NCBI GenBank assembly: GCA_002338715.1
Contig: DDIR01000021.1
Coordinates: forward strand, 1 to 15,203
Reading direction: 5' to 3'
DNA length: 15,203 nucleotides
From: Phycisphaerales bacterium UBA1845
GTDB lineage: Bacteria; Planctomycetota; Phycisphaerae; UBA1845
In this document: one piece after another, positions 1 through 6,912 of the stretch
Position numbering within the stretch: the stretch's first letter is position 1
Layout: each line of letters starts with the position of its first letter
Made by a program: the position numbers and the translations under genes
Notes under the pieces: model-generated
Database searches by the model: none
Told to the model about the DNA's origin: nothing
Seen by the model: the letters and a program-made list of their open reading frames with translations, nothing else

Positions 1-13
1 GAAAGGAAGCAAC

Positions 14-505
14 ATGCCCAACCACCAAATGTTGATCGAAGTGTTCCATGAGGCTGGCACCAGCCTCTCCAAAACATACAGAAGGGCGTGGGGGGAACGG
101 CGGGTTGACGTTTCTGTATGGCACTGCGCGATGGTGTCTTCGACTCGATCCAACAATCGTGGTGTCGAATTCACTCTGAAAGGTGGCCCCAGCCAGGTGT
201 GGGAAGCCCGATTCTGGTTTACGCCGAGGGCACTCTTCCGCTTGGTCAGTTTTGCCAAGGCTTGCGGCATTACGGCGGAGATGGCGCGTTCATACGATAT
301 TTGGAGCCTGGCATCGCATCTTACTCTGCTGCATCGTGAGCTGGCCATTGCAATCGTGCCAGGTGGTAAACGCTACGAAGTCGTCAATTGGTGGCCAATC
401 GGTGAGATAGAAGTCGACCCACGTTGGCCGTTAAATGTCGGTGGATTCGCTGTGTCCAATCGATCAACAGGAAGCAAAAATATCCCGGGGCTTGGAAGTG
501 AATAG
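14..505 (+). CDS. hypothetical protein, 163 aa
   Basis: I do not recognise this protein. The ATG at 14 has a good ribosome binding site (GAAAGGAAG at 1-9), so the start is credible even though only 13 upstream bases are visible. The product is soluble, with no signal peptide or membrane segment, and is rich in tryptophan (for example WGERR near residue 26 and VVNWWPIGEIEVDPRWP near 123-139). Its stop overlaps the candidate GTG start of the RuvC-like gene at 498, which suggests translational coupling and a shared function. A small protein encoded beside a RuvC-like nuclease hints at phage, plasmid or integrated-element DNA metabolism, but that rests on context only. Confidence 0.6.
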   Translation: MPNHQMLIEVFHEAGTSLSKTYRRAWGERRVDVSVWHCAMVSSTRSNNRGVEFTLKGGPSQVWEARFWFTPRALFRLVSFAKACGITAEMARSYDIWSLASHLTLLHRELAIAIVPGGKRYEVVNWWPIGEIEVDPRWPLNVGGFAVSNRSTGSKNIPGLGSE

Positions 506-1026
506 CAACCCACGTAATCCGTCCATCCTAGCGATCGACCCAGGCAACGAGCAGTCGGGGTGGATCCTGTTCCATCCGACGCTTCACCAGATCTCCGACA
601 ACGGCATCACCAGAAACTCCGCATTATTGATGATGATTGCCGATTGTCAGATCGAAGCCGCACAACTCGTTATCGAGCGCATCGAGCGACTCGGAATGCG
701 GGTGGGTCAGGAGATTTCGATACCTGCAATTGGATAGGTCGATTTCAGCAAGCGTTTGACGGTCCATGCGAGTTGATTACACGTCGCGAAGTGAAGCTCG
801 GTCTTTGCAGAAAAATGCGCGCAAAGGACGACATTATCCGGCAGGTCCTAATCGACCGATTTGGTCCGGGCAAGGACCGTGCCATTGGCAAGAAAAAGAA
901 CCGCGGCCCACTTACGGCATTCGTAGTCACGATCGGTCGGCACTTGCGCTGGCCATTGTTTTTCTCGACAGGGTGGCTCAGTCGAGGGTCGGCACCAAGG
1001 GAACAGGCACGACAGCCATCCGTTGA
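498..1026 (+). pseudogene. RuvC-like Holliday-junction resolvase, two frameshifts
   Basis: Three reading frames join into one RNase H-fold/RuvC-like resolvase. The N-terminal part carries ILAIDPGNEQSGW, the beta-1 strand with the first catalytic Asp, and then LVIERIERLGMRVGQEI with the conserved Glu. The next part (from about 718) reads FDTCNWIGRFQQAF, then TRREVKLGLC, AKDDIIRQVLIDRFGPG and AIGKKKNRGPL. The last part (to 1026) reads YGIRSHDRSALALAIVFLD, with the C-terminal acidic residue. Frame changes fall at the T-run 715-717 and at TT 912-913. Adding one T at each place restores a protein of about 176 aa. The start could be GTG 498 or TTG 492; both overlap the upstream gene. The two like-for-like T losses could be real decay or homopolymer sequencing errors. 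Confidence 0.72.
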
Positions 1027-1075
1027 AACATCAAACAAAGAACGCAGCTGCAATAATGGAGGATCGAAAGTCATC

Positions 1076-1768
1076 GTGAGCGATCGAACTTATCAGCAAG
1101 AACTCTATCTCCGTGGTGAACTGAACCTCGTCGTTCACAGCCATGTTGCGCTCTTCGCGGAATTGGCTGCGATAGCAATCAATAGGGGCCGCTTGTATCG
1201 CTTCGCTCAGCAAATCGGGAGTAGCCCCTTGGAAATGACAATCGAATTTGGCCGCGACCTAAAGCATCTTGAACGTGTTGGCAGTTTATCAGACACGTAT
1301 GGACGACCCAACGCAATCGAGTTTATGCACGCCACCTGGCTGGGCCACGCCCGCCATCAACTGTCAATGAAAACCATCGTTGCCGCAATCGAGTCGGAAC
1401 GCCTGCTGCTCAGTGCACTGGGGCCGACTGGTCGATTCGCAATGGGTTTGGTCGAATGGCGTCGGCTCGTTTCCGCCAATGAACCGCCACCCGCTGAATC
1501 GATCGCGATTCAATTGGGGCACCGGTTGGGCACCGAGGTCGATGAATACTCCGCCGGCGATGTCTGCCGCGATCTTGCCGATGCGTTGGCGCATAAGTCT
1601 GTCGGCGAAGACCGGCTTCTCGAAATCGTCGCACACCACCGCGGAGCAGTCATCTCGCCGGAGCTTTGTGATACGCTCGCCAAGGAGGCCGTCAGCGTTG
1701 CGTTCCAACCGGCCTCTGCGACGGCTCCTGCGTCGAGTTCCAGCGGCCTCGTAGAATCGATCGGCTGA
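1076..1768 (+). CDS. hypothetical protein, 230 aa
   Basis: The family is not recognised. The GTG at 1076 is the only sensible start. The frame is open further upstream only because it runs into the middle segment of the frameshifted resolvase. GGAGG lies at 1058-1062, 13 nt from the GTG, which is longer than ideal. The product is mostly helical in appearance, with no membrane segment: MSDRTYQQELYLRGELNLVVHSH at the N-terminus, a central HATWLGHARHQLSMKTIVAAIESERLLLSAL, and a low-complexity Ala/Ser tail (about 218-225). It probably belongs to the same small + strand cluster as the two genes before it. After the TGA at 1766-1768 the same frame stays open to 1972, so the true C-terminus may have been longer. 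Confidence 0.5.
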   Translation: MSDRTYQQELYLRGELNLVVHSHVALFAELAAIAINRGRLYRFAQQIGSSPLEMTIEFGRDLKHLERVGSLSDTYGRPNAIEFMHATWLGHARHQLSMKTIVAAIESERLLLSALGPTGRFAMGLVEWRRLVSANEPPPAESIAIQLGHRLGTEVDEYSAGDVCRDLADALAHKSVGEDRLLEIVAHHRGAVISPELCDTLAKEAVSVAFQPASATAPASSSSGLVESIG

Positions 1769-2163
1769 GCGAGTTTCCGAGCAGTCTTAGGCTGGGATCC
1801 TGATGCCTGTTTCTGGGAGGCGCTTTGGAGCGACTCTCGTGCACGCGACCGGTGGGCGATAGATTCTCAGTCCGCAGACCACCTGCTGGGACGCCCGATC
1901 GAACGAGTTAAAGCCGGTCATTGCACGACCGTTCCGGAGATGATGCTTTTCAGCAACTCCCCAACACTCTGAAATCGCGGTCTGGTGGTGGGCTTATTCG
2001 CCCCGATACAGCGATCTCGGCCTGCGAACGACTCTGAACAGCGGGAACGTGGCATGAATTCGCACATCGCGATTTCAAATCCGACTCGCCCCAAGCGTTC
2101 CCTCGCCGGAAGTCCCCTCATAGGGCAACTGACCAACGTCACAGCCAAACGTTTCCTGCGTTG
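1769..2163. other. gap between convergent gene groups, no convincing gene
   Basis: This 395-bp stretch separates the + strand resolvase cluster from the 3' end of the - strand cluster. I see no ORF with a credible start, ribosome binding site or recognisable motif. The frame of the preceding gene continues open from 1769 to 1972 after its stop, with a protein-like composition (GWDPDACFWEALW near the start), so part of this region may be decayed coding sequence. I found no strong terminator hairpin, tRNA or repeat. Confidence 0.5.
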
Positions 2164-2484
2164 TCATTCTCTTGGGGCTTCTTGTTGAAAGCCCAAGCTG
2201 GAAAGAATCTCGCGGGCGGTCTTCCGCTCTTCATTGGTGAAGAGATCTTCAAACTCAGGCCTCAAAACCAGGGCTTCCATGCTGATGTCGAGACAATTGA
2301 ATTGCCAAAGGGCGGTGAGTCCTTCAGAAGCCCCCTTCTTCGAGAGGAGATCCTTCGCGGTTTCAAGGCCGCCGCGTTCATTGACCATTTGAAGAAAGCG
2401 AGTCGCATTGTATCCGCAGCGGTCCTTGCCTTGGTGATACACGTTGATCATCGCCGCATGAAATCTCTTTTCAATGGATTCCAT
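2164..2484 (-). CDS. small conserved-type hypothetical protein, 106 aa
   Basis: This is a small helical protein with no signal or membrane segment. The segment YNATRFLQMVNERGGLETAKDLLSKKGASEGLTALW, followed by LDISMEALVL and a short acidic C-terminal part (FEDLFTNEERKTAREILSSLGF), looks like a widespread uncharacterised bacterial family that I know only as 'hypothetical'. ATG 2484 was chosen over TTG 2499 because GAGGAG (2497-2492) sits 7 nt in front of it. It begins 18 nt after the stop of the 519-aa gene and is probably co-transcribed with it. A partner or immunity-type role for that nuclease-like protein is possible but untested. Confidence 0.75.
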   Translation of the reverse strand: MESIEKRFHAAMINVYHQGKDRCGYNATRFLQMVNERGGLETAKDLLSKKGASEGLTALWQFNCLDISMEALVLRPEFEDLFTNEERKTAREILSSLGFQQEAPRE

Positions 2485-2502
2485 TGTCGAGCTCCTCAAA
2501 AA

Positions 2503-4062
2503 CTAGCCGCGTTCACCAAGCAGATTCAGTCCGGATAGCTCAAATTGACCAGTTGCTGGATCAGACCCGGTCGTGAGCATTCGAAATCGCAAGCCAGTTT
2601 CGGCGGTTGCAAGTTGGCGGATTTCGTATTCGGATTGGAGGTGTTCTAGTACCTCGCCAAAGGCGCGTTCGTACTTGAATTTCCCACGGTGTGCGTCTGT
2701 TTCGCCAGAGGAAAGAAACCGATTGAAACTCTCCAACGCACGACCGTAGTACGGCTTCTGAATGTGGCAATCTAGGCCGCTTTTCCAAACGATGTCGGGG
2801 GCCCATGCAGGCAACAAGATCGCGACTGTTACGGTCACCGTCAGTCCGCGCTGTAGCCAAGCGTCGCTTATTCGACTCGCGAATTTCCAGCAAAGGCCAT
2901 GACCGGCTTTCCTTCTGGCACCGAGTAAATCGGTTAACGGTTCAGCGGGAACTTCAAAAACTTGACTGAGAACCTCGGCAAAACAGTAATGCTCAAATTC
3001 CGCGGCCTCTTTCCCTTTGGCTTCAATAATCCAAAGATCGACAGCATCTTGATCTTGCCACAATGCCCACAGGTCACGTTGATTCACTCCTGGCGACAAC
3101 CCACCAAGACTAACGTCGCTGATGAGCCTCTCGATGTCATTATCCGTGCCAAGTTCCTGGCACGTTTCAAATCCCTTTTTTCGAAACACGTCTTCCATTG
3201 CACCGACAACGGAATGTTCCCAGTCGAGCCCAACGCTGTCGGGACCGTTTAATCTCAGGCAGTATGGCTTGCTGCGTGAGATCTTGCCGCGGTATTCATG
3301 CGACCAGATGTGGTAGATCGGTTCACTTGTTGTTGCCAAGAATTGTCGCACATCTTCGATGGAGGCACCGATTTCCTTCGCGACATTGGCTAGCAAAACC
3401 GGTTTCCGAAAACGGTCGATCTGGGAATCGTGGCCTTCAAGCCAGCTGGCGAGCCTGTCGCGTAATGGCAGTTTTGATTTGCGCGGTTCTGGCCTCGGTT
3501 GACGATGAGCAACAGCGTTGGAATTCTGATCATCCTCCGATTCTTGGGGCATCTTCACGAGGTCCTTGTTATTGGATTGACGTTTTTTGTCTCGTTCACG
3601 AATGAGTGCAATATGGATCATCGATACGTGATTGGTTTCGCGTAACCGAACAGCAAGTCCGCTGCGGGCCGATGGTCCCGTGACCCACTCCTTGAATGAA
3701 TCGATCTCGTAACCTTTCAAATCCTCTGAAACGTCACTGAAATCAGTTACTCCGTGATGTCCGCCAGGTTCCTTAAGCGGCCAAACAACATGACCGGTGT
3801 TTCGCCAGTCATCCGCGCCAACAAACTCCACGAGCACATGTTGCTTGTCACGGAACACGAGTATTCGTCGTCGATTTGCACCGTAGGCTTCACGCCAACC
3901 TACCGCCACAAAAATGTCACCTGCGGCAAGTCCCGTCGGGGCCTGGACAATCTCGTATTGCCAGCAGACTTCATACGGCTCGTTGTTCCCGCTCCACCAA
4001 CCGAACTCAAACGGACGCTCTTCTTTCTTTGGAATCAATTTCACCAGCAAGAGTCTCCCCAA
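2503..4062 (-). CDS. PD-(D/E)XK-like nuclease candidate, 519 aa
   Basis: No family is recognised end to end. A restriction-endonuclease-like core is visible: VVGAMEDVFRKKGFET (about 285-300) is a helix of the type that precedes such cores. It is followed by DLWIIEAKGKEAAEFEHYCFAEVLSQV (342-368), which supplies D342, E347-x-K349 and a downstream Gln (Q367). Residues 200-255 look like a winged-helix segment (VLLANVAKEIGASIEDVRQFL) after a charged linker (155-200). The N-terminal 150 residues are an unknown beta-rich domain. The start is uncertain: TTG 4062 is the longest, but nearby in-frame TTG/GTG codons follow GGGGAG. It lies in a - strand cluster with an exonuclease beside a CRISPR locus, so a defence or DNA-processing role is inferred. 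Base composition is somewhat more AT-rich than in the cas genes. Confidence 0.6.
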   Translation of the reverse strand: MGRLLLVKLIPKKEERPFEFGWWSGNNEPYEVCWQYEIVQAPTGLAAGDIFVAVGWREAYGANRRRILVFRDKQHVLVEFVGADDWRNTGHVVWPLKEPGGHHGVTDFSDVSEDLKGYEIDSFKEWVTGPSARSGLAVRLRETNHVSMIHIALIRERDKKRQSNNKDLVKMPQESEDDQNSNAVAHRQPRPEPRKSKLPLRDRLASWLEGHDSQIDRFRKPVLLANVAKEIGASIEDVRQFLATTSEPIYHIWSHEYRGKISRSKPYCLRLNGPDSVGLDWEHSVVGAMEDVFRKKGFETCQELGTDNDIERLISDVSLGGLSPGVNQRDLWALWQDQDAVDLWIIEAKGKEAAEFEHYCFAEVLSQVFEVPAEPLTDLLGARRKAGHGLCWKFASRISDAWLQRGLTVTVTVAILLPAWAPDIVWKSGLDCHIQKPYYGRALESFNRFLSSGETDAHRGKFKYERAFGEVLEHLQSEYEIRQLATAETGLRFRMLTTGSDPATGQFELSGLNLLGERG

Positions 4063-4153
4063 AGCCCTCTGTGGCGAATCATTTCGCCGAAGCGGCTGTG
4101 CAGCAATAGAGTGAAGTACGAGATCTCAATGTGACTCACTTGAATTGTCATGG

Positions 4154-4306
4154 TTATCGAAAGAGTCTGGAAAGCCATCGGCTTGTTACCTTGCCTGCGG
4201 CACGTCGACCAATCCGACGACCGACTTTTCCGCGTGAGACTGCGTTGATGTCGCCTAGAATCCGGGCGATTCGATAGAGCAAGCTGCGAATCTTGTTGAT
4301 TGACAT
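4154..4306 (-). CDS. small basic protein, 50 aa
   Basis: This is a short, strongly basic protein: MSINKIRSLLYRIARILGD at the N-terminus, then a Lys/Arg/Gly-rich tail (GKVGRRIGRRAAGKVTSR). ATG 4306 begins 2 nt after the TAG stop of the zinc-ribbon gene (4309), so it is probably translated by coupling; no clear ribosome binding site of its own is visible. I have an impression of similar short ORFs in other bacteria, but no known function. The charge suggests nucleic-acid or membrane-surface contact; this is inference only. Confidence 0.6.
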   Translation of the reverse strand: MSINKIRSLLYRIARILGDINAVSRGKVGRRIGRRAAGKVTSRWLSRLFR

Positions 4307-4308
4307 GG

Positions 4309-4653
4309 CTATTTTACCCGAAAGATGAATCGAAGGGTCATGAACAATATTGCCCCAGCCACGGCCAACAGTCCCCACCATGATACGCGTGGGGCTTGAT
4401 TAGATAAATTGGCTGTTTGCACATCAATCGTGCGATCATTCGTGTGAATGACATTCAACAACGTGGCATTGCCGACCGACTTGAGCCAGAGCCTTCCCGT
4501 CGCAGGGCTATAGAGGTGGCGTCCCTTCTTCAACCCGAAGAGGTTGGTGCATGCGGCGCAGTTACCCAAAAGCGCGCCCCAGGGAGGGCGTCCACACAAA
4601 CGACAATAGTTACTGTGTTTATTCTCCTGCGGGACATCCGGTATGGCTTCCAT
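4309..4653 (-). CDS. zinc-ribbon protein with one C-terminal membrane helix, 114 aa
   Basis: Four cysteines form a CxxC-x11-CxxC pair (C17, C20, C32, C35), the pattern of a zinc ribbon. The C-terminus has a hydrophobic helix (about 91-111, WWGLLAVAGAILFMTLRFIF) ending in RVK, so the ribbon domain probably sits in the cytoplasm with a C-terminal anchor. ATG 4653 was chosen because GGAGG lies 8 nt upstream. An in-frame GTG at 4677 would overlap the upstream TGA (GTGA) but has no ribosome binding site. It is encoded between the exonuclease-WYL gene and the 50-aa gene with very short gaps, so it is probably in one operon. Function unknown. Confidence 0.6.
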   Translation of the reverse strand: MEAIPDVPQENKHSNYCRLCGRPPWGALLGNCAACTNLFGLKKGRHLYSPATGRLWLKSVGNATLLNVIHTNDRTIDVQTANLSNQAPRVSWWGLLAVAGAILFMTLRFIFRVK

Positions 4654-4673
4654 TTGATGGTCCTCCGATGCAG

Positions 4674-5486
4674 TCACGCGGCCGCTGGATCAGCGATCTC
4701 GACGATGCGGTCGAGGCGAAACGTTCTCATTTCTGCCGATTTTGTACAAAAGGCTTTGACGTAAACGTGACGGCCCGCCGTGAAGCACGTGAATGGTCGA
4801 ATCATGCGAAGCGATGATCTGCCATCGCCATTTTCGTAGCGGATCGAGATCAACTGGCCACTGGTGATGGCATCGTACAACGGTTCCGGCAACATCGTTT
4901 GGGGATGCATCGGCCATCGGGGTTGGTAACGGTGCATGGATTGCAGGTCCGCGACGGTTAAGTCTGCTTCACCTACCTCCTCTACCAACAATTCGAAAAC
5001 CGATTGCGTGGCGACAGCATCGTCCAACGCTCGATGCTTTGCGGGATGCGCGATGTTCATCTTCGATGTAATCGTATCGAGCTTGTAGTCGGGCAACTCC
5101 CAGGTTGCTGCGGCCAGCTGGCAGGTGTCGAGACAACCGGCGGGTTCCACGCGGTATCCGGCAATCGCGAGTTCCATTGACAGAAAGCCAACGTCAAACC
5201 TGATGTTATGGCCAACAAGCCAGGCGTTACAGAACAACTCGCCAACGGTCTGGGCTACAGCTTCGAATCGGGGAGCAGTGGCGACGTCGGCATCCGTGAT
5301 GCCATGTACGCTTCGGGCATCCATTGGAATAGGTCGATCAGGGTTGATGAGTTGGGACGCCTGACGAGTTTTTTGGCCGGGCTCGCAGACGACCAGTCCC
5401 ATTTCGACGATCCGATCTCCCATCGCAGGGGAGAGTCCGGTTGTCTCAACATCAACAAATACCAACTTGGCGTCTTTCAGTTGCAT
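4674..5486 (-). CDS. DEDDh 3'-5' exonuclease fused to a WYL domain, 270 aa
   Basis: Residues 8-170 are a DnaQ-like DEDDh exonuclease. FVDVETTGLSP gives D12 and E14 (Exo I), NIRFDVGF gives D98 (Exo II) and KHRALDDA gives H151 and D156 (Exo III). All five catalytic residues are present, so metal-dependent 3'-5' DNA or RNA degradation is likely. Residues 198-265 (ISIRYENGDGRSSLRMIRPFTCF, then HVYVKAFC and MRTFRLDRIVEI) match a WYL domain, a presumed ligand or nucleic-acid sensor. No helicase or HTH is present. ATG 5486 was chosen because the exonuclease fold starts directly after it. An ATG at 5573 would add 29 residues of unlikely composition and leave only 61 bp before the divergent regulator. 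The WYL domain and the neighbouring WYL regulator may respond to a common signal. Confidence 0.85.
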   Translation of the reverse strand: MQLKDAKLVFVDVETTGLSPAMGDRIVEMGLVVCEPGQKTRQASQLINPDRPIPMDARSVHGITDADVATAPRFEAVAQTVGELFCNAWLVGHNIRFDVGFLSMELAIAGYRVEPAGCLDTCQLAAATWELPDYKLDTITSKMNIAHPAKHRALDDAVATQSVFELLVEEVGEADLTVADLQSMHRYQPRWPMHPQTMLPEPLYDAITSGQLISIRYENGDGRSSLRMIRPFTCFTAGRHVYVKAFCTKSAEMRTFRLDRIVEIADPAAA

Positions 5487-5634
5487 CAGCGCGCTCACAT
5501 CACACGAATTCACATGGTTTCGCCATACAGCATAAGGCCGCGGTATGACAGGATGGGTCGGACCAGTCCACATGATGCAAAAATCTTGCTAGAATCGGTT
5601 CAATCAATTGTTTTCAACTTACGGAAAACCCATC
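5487..5634. promoter_or_regulatory. divergent promoter region, exonuclease-WYL / WYL regulator
   Basis: This 148-bp region separates the two divergent genes and must hold both promoters. For the regulator, TAGAAT at 5590-5595 is a passable -10 about 40 bp before the ATG; no good -35 is visible. At 5546-5560, TGACA-GGATG-GGTCG resembles the GACA-N5-TGTC sites upstream of cas3 with one mismatch, so autoregulation by the WYL protein is possible. I could not place a promoter for the exonuclease gene with confidence. Confidence 0.4.
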
Positions 5635-6666
5635 ATGGCTCGCGGCGAACTCATTCTTCGGCAATGGAACCTGCTAAAAATGCTGCAAACGCGCGGTGAG
5701 GGCATCGCCTTGCGCGACATTGCCGTCGAACTGGACGTCAGCGAACGTACCGTGCAGCGTGATTTCGAAGTGTTGCAGGAGCTGGGGTTCCCGATCGATT
5801 TCGAGGAGGACGAATACGGCAAGCGCTTTTGGCGATTGCCGGCAGACTTTTTCCGCAGCGGTCCGCTCGTACTCGGGATCACCGAGTCCGTTTCGCTGCA
5901 TCTGGCTGAAAGAATGCTTGATCCACTGGCAGGCACGATTTTCGCCGAGGGATTGCAGTCGGTCTTGGACAAGATCAGAAGCCTCGTTCCGGCCAAAGCG
6001 CTCGACTATTTCGCGGATCTGGACAGCACCGTGCATGTGCGACGCATGGGCAAAGTCGATTACTCAGGCCATGCCGACACGATCCGGGTTGTGTTGGATG
6101 CTGCCCGCAAGGAGTTGACCGTCGAGATCACTTATCGATCGCTTTGGCGCAAGCAAGCCTACGAGACGCGGTTTGATCCGTATGGATTGGTGTTGTTTGA
6201 CGGCGATCTCTTTGTTCTGGGGCGATCGCACCGGGCGGAGGGGATGCGTATTTTAAAGATCGCCCGCATCGCATCCGTCATCCCAACGGCGGAGGCATTC
6301 GAGAAACCGGCGGATTTTGTGTTGGCCGATCACTTCCGAGCCAGTTTTGGAATCGTGCACACCGGTGATGAACCGGTTGAGGTCGTTGCCAAGTTCACGG
6401 GTTCAACGGCTGTCTTGGTCAGCGAACGCGAGTGGCACGAGAGTCAGCAACTGGCCTGGCTGGATGCCGAAGCCACACTCTTTGACGAGGTGCCCGACGA
6501 ACCGGATGCAGTATTGGCGACGTTTCAGTTGGGCAACACGGTCGAGTTCAAACGCTGGATCAGGAGCTTCGGCGCGGAAGCAGAAGTAGTTCGCCCTGAT
6601 TGGTTGCGCCGCGAAGTTCGGGCCGACTTGAGGGCGGTAGTCCGAATATATGCAAACAGAAGCTGA
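5635..6666 (+). CDS. WYL-domain transcriptional regulator (HTH-WYL-WCX), 343 aa
   Basis: The N-terminus is a winged helix-turn-helix (about 10-65: LLKMLQTRGEGIALRDIAVELDVSERTVQRDFEVL). A linker is followed by a WYL domain (about 150-220: VEITYRSLWRKQAYETRFDPYGLVLFDGDLFVLGRSH, then LKIARI) and a WCX-type C-terminal domain (about 245-340). The signature triad itself is degenerate: the usual W-Y-L of the 'WYLVG' strand reads L-F-V here. ATG 5635 is preferred over TTG 5608 because the HTH fold starts soon after it and ACGGAAAA (5621-5628) lies just upstream. WYL proteins are frequent regulators of CRISPR-Cas, BREX and CBASS loci. Its position directly before cas3, and the repeated inverted motifs in the next gap, suggest it controls cas3. 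Confidence 0.92.
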   Translation: MARGELILRQWNLLKMLQTRGEGIALRDIAVELDVSERTVQRDFEVLQELGFPIDFEEDEYGKRFWRLPADFFRSGPLVLGITESVSLHLAERMLDPLAGTIFAEGLQSVLDKIRSLVPAKALDYFADLDSTVHVRRMGKVDYSGHADTIRVVLDAARKELTVEITYRSLWRKQAYETRFDPYGLVLFDGDLFVLGRSHRAEGMRILKIARIASVIPTAEAFEKPADFVLADHFRASFGIVHTGDEPVEVVAKFTGSTAVLVSEREWHESQQLAWLDAEATLFDEVPDEPDAVLATFQLGNTVEFKRWIRSFGAEAEVVRPDWLRREVRADLRAVVRIYANRS

Positions 6667-6912
6667 CCGCTATTTGGGGCACGTATAACCCTAACATCCG
6701 TGTCGTAAGATTTTTTTCCACAACACTTCACTACAGGATCACACGTTTTTTGGGCGGGAATCGTTCGAATGGAAGGGGTGCGACACGCCTTGTCATATCC
6801 TGACATTGTTAGGTGCGACACGAGCTGTCGTACTATGCCTATAAACTGAATACGATGCAACTTCAGTTTTGTCAACGAGATGCCAACGATCAGCAAACAA
6901 TAAGAGTTCGCT
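6667..6912 (+). promoter_or_regulatory. cas3 promoter region with operator-like repeats and a leader hairpin
   Basis: This 246-bp gap holds the cas3 control region. A T7 run (6711-6717) and a T6 run (6746-6751) lie in the first half without convincing stems. A candidate promoter is TTGTTA (6806-6811), a 19-bp spacer, and TACTAT (6831-6836); a second possible -10 is TATAAA (6840-6845). An 8-bp inverted repeat, AAACTGAA (6843-6850) and TTCAGTTT (6862-6869) with an 11-nt loop, would form a stem near the 5' end of the cas3 mRNA. The ribosome binding site before cas3 is weak (AAGAG at 6902-6906). Confidence 0.55.
6777..6830. promoter_or_regulatory. repeated GACA-N5-TGTC operator-like sites
   Basis: The 11-mer GGTGCGACACG followed by NNN-TGTC occurs twice, at 6777-6794 and 6812-6829, 35 bp apart. 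Each copy contains GACA-N5-TGTC. The second is a perfect 5-bp-arm palindrome, CGACA-CGAGC-TGTCG (6816-6830), that exactly fills the space between the candidate -35 and -10. A further palindrome with the same 5-5-5 geometry, TGTCA-TATCC-TGACA (6791-6805), links to the first copy. These are natural binding sites for a dimeric winged-helix regulator; the adjacent WYL protein is the obvious candidate (inference). Confidence 0.6.

Noticed and set aside
560..1768. A single 402-codon protein
   Set aside because: The frame joins the middle part of the frameshifted RuvC-like protein to an unrelated downstream gene. Motif continuity shows that the resolvase changes frame at 715-717 and 912-913.
3122..4134. 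Several + strand frames of 64-135 codons opposite the 519-aa gene
   Set aside because: They are antisense shadows of a long coding frame, without ribosome binding sites or motifs.
6700..6755. A terminator after the WYL regulator at the T-runs
   Set aside because: The T7 and T6 runs have no convincing GC stem directly upstream.
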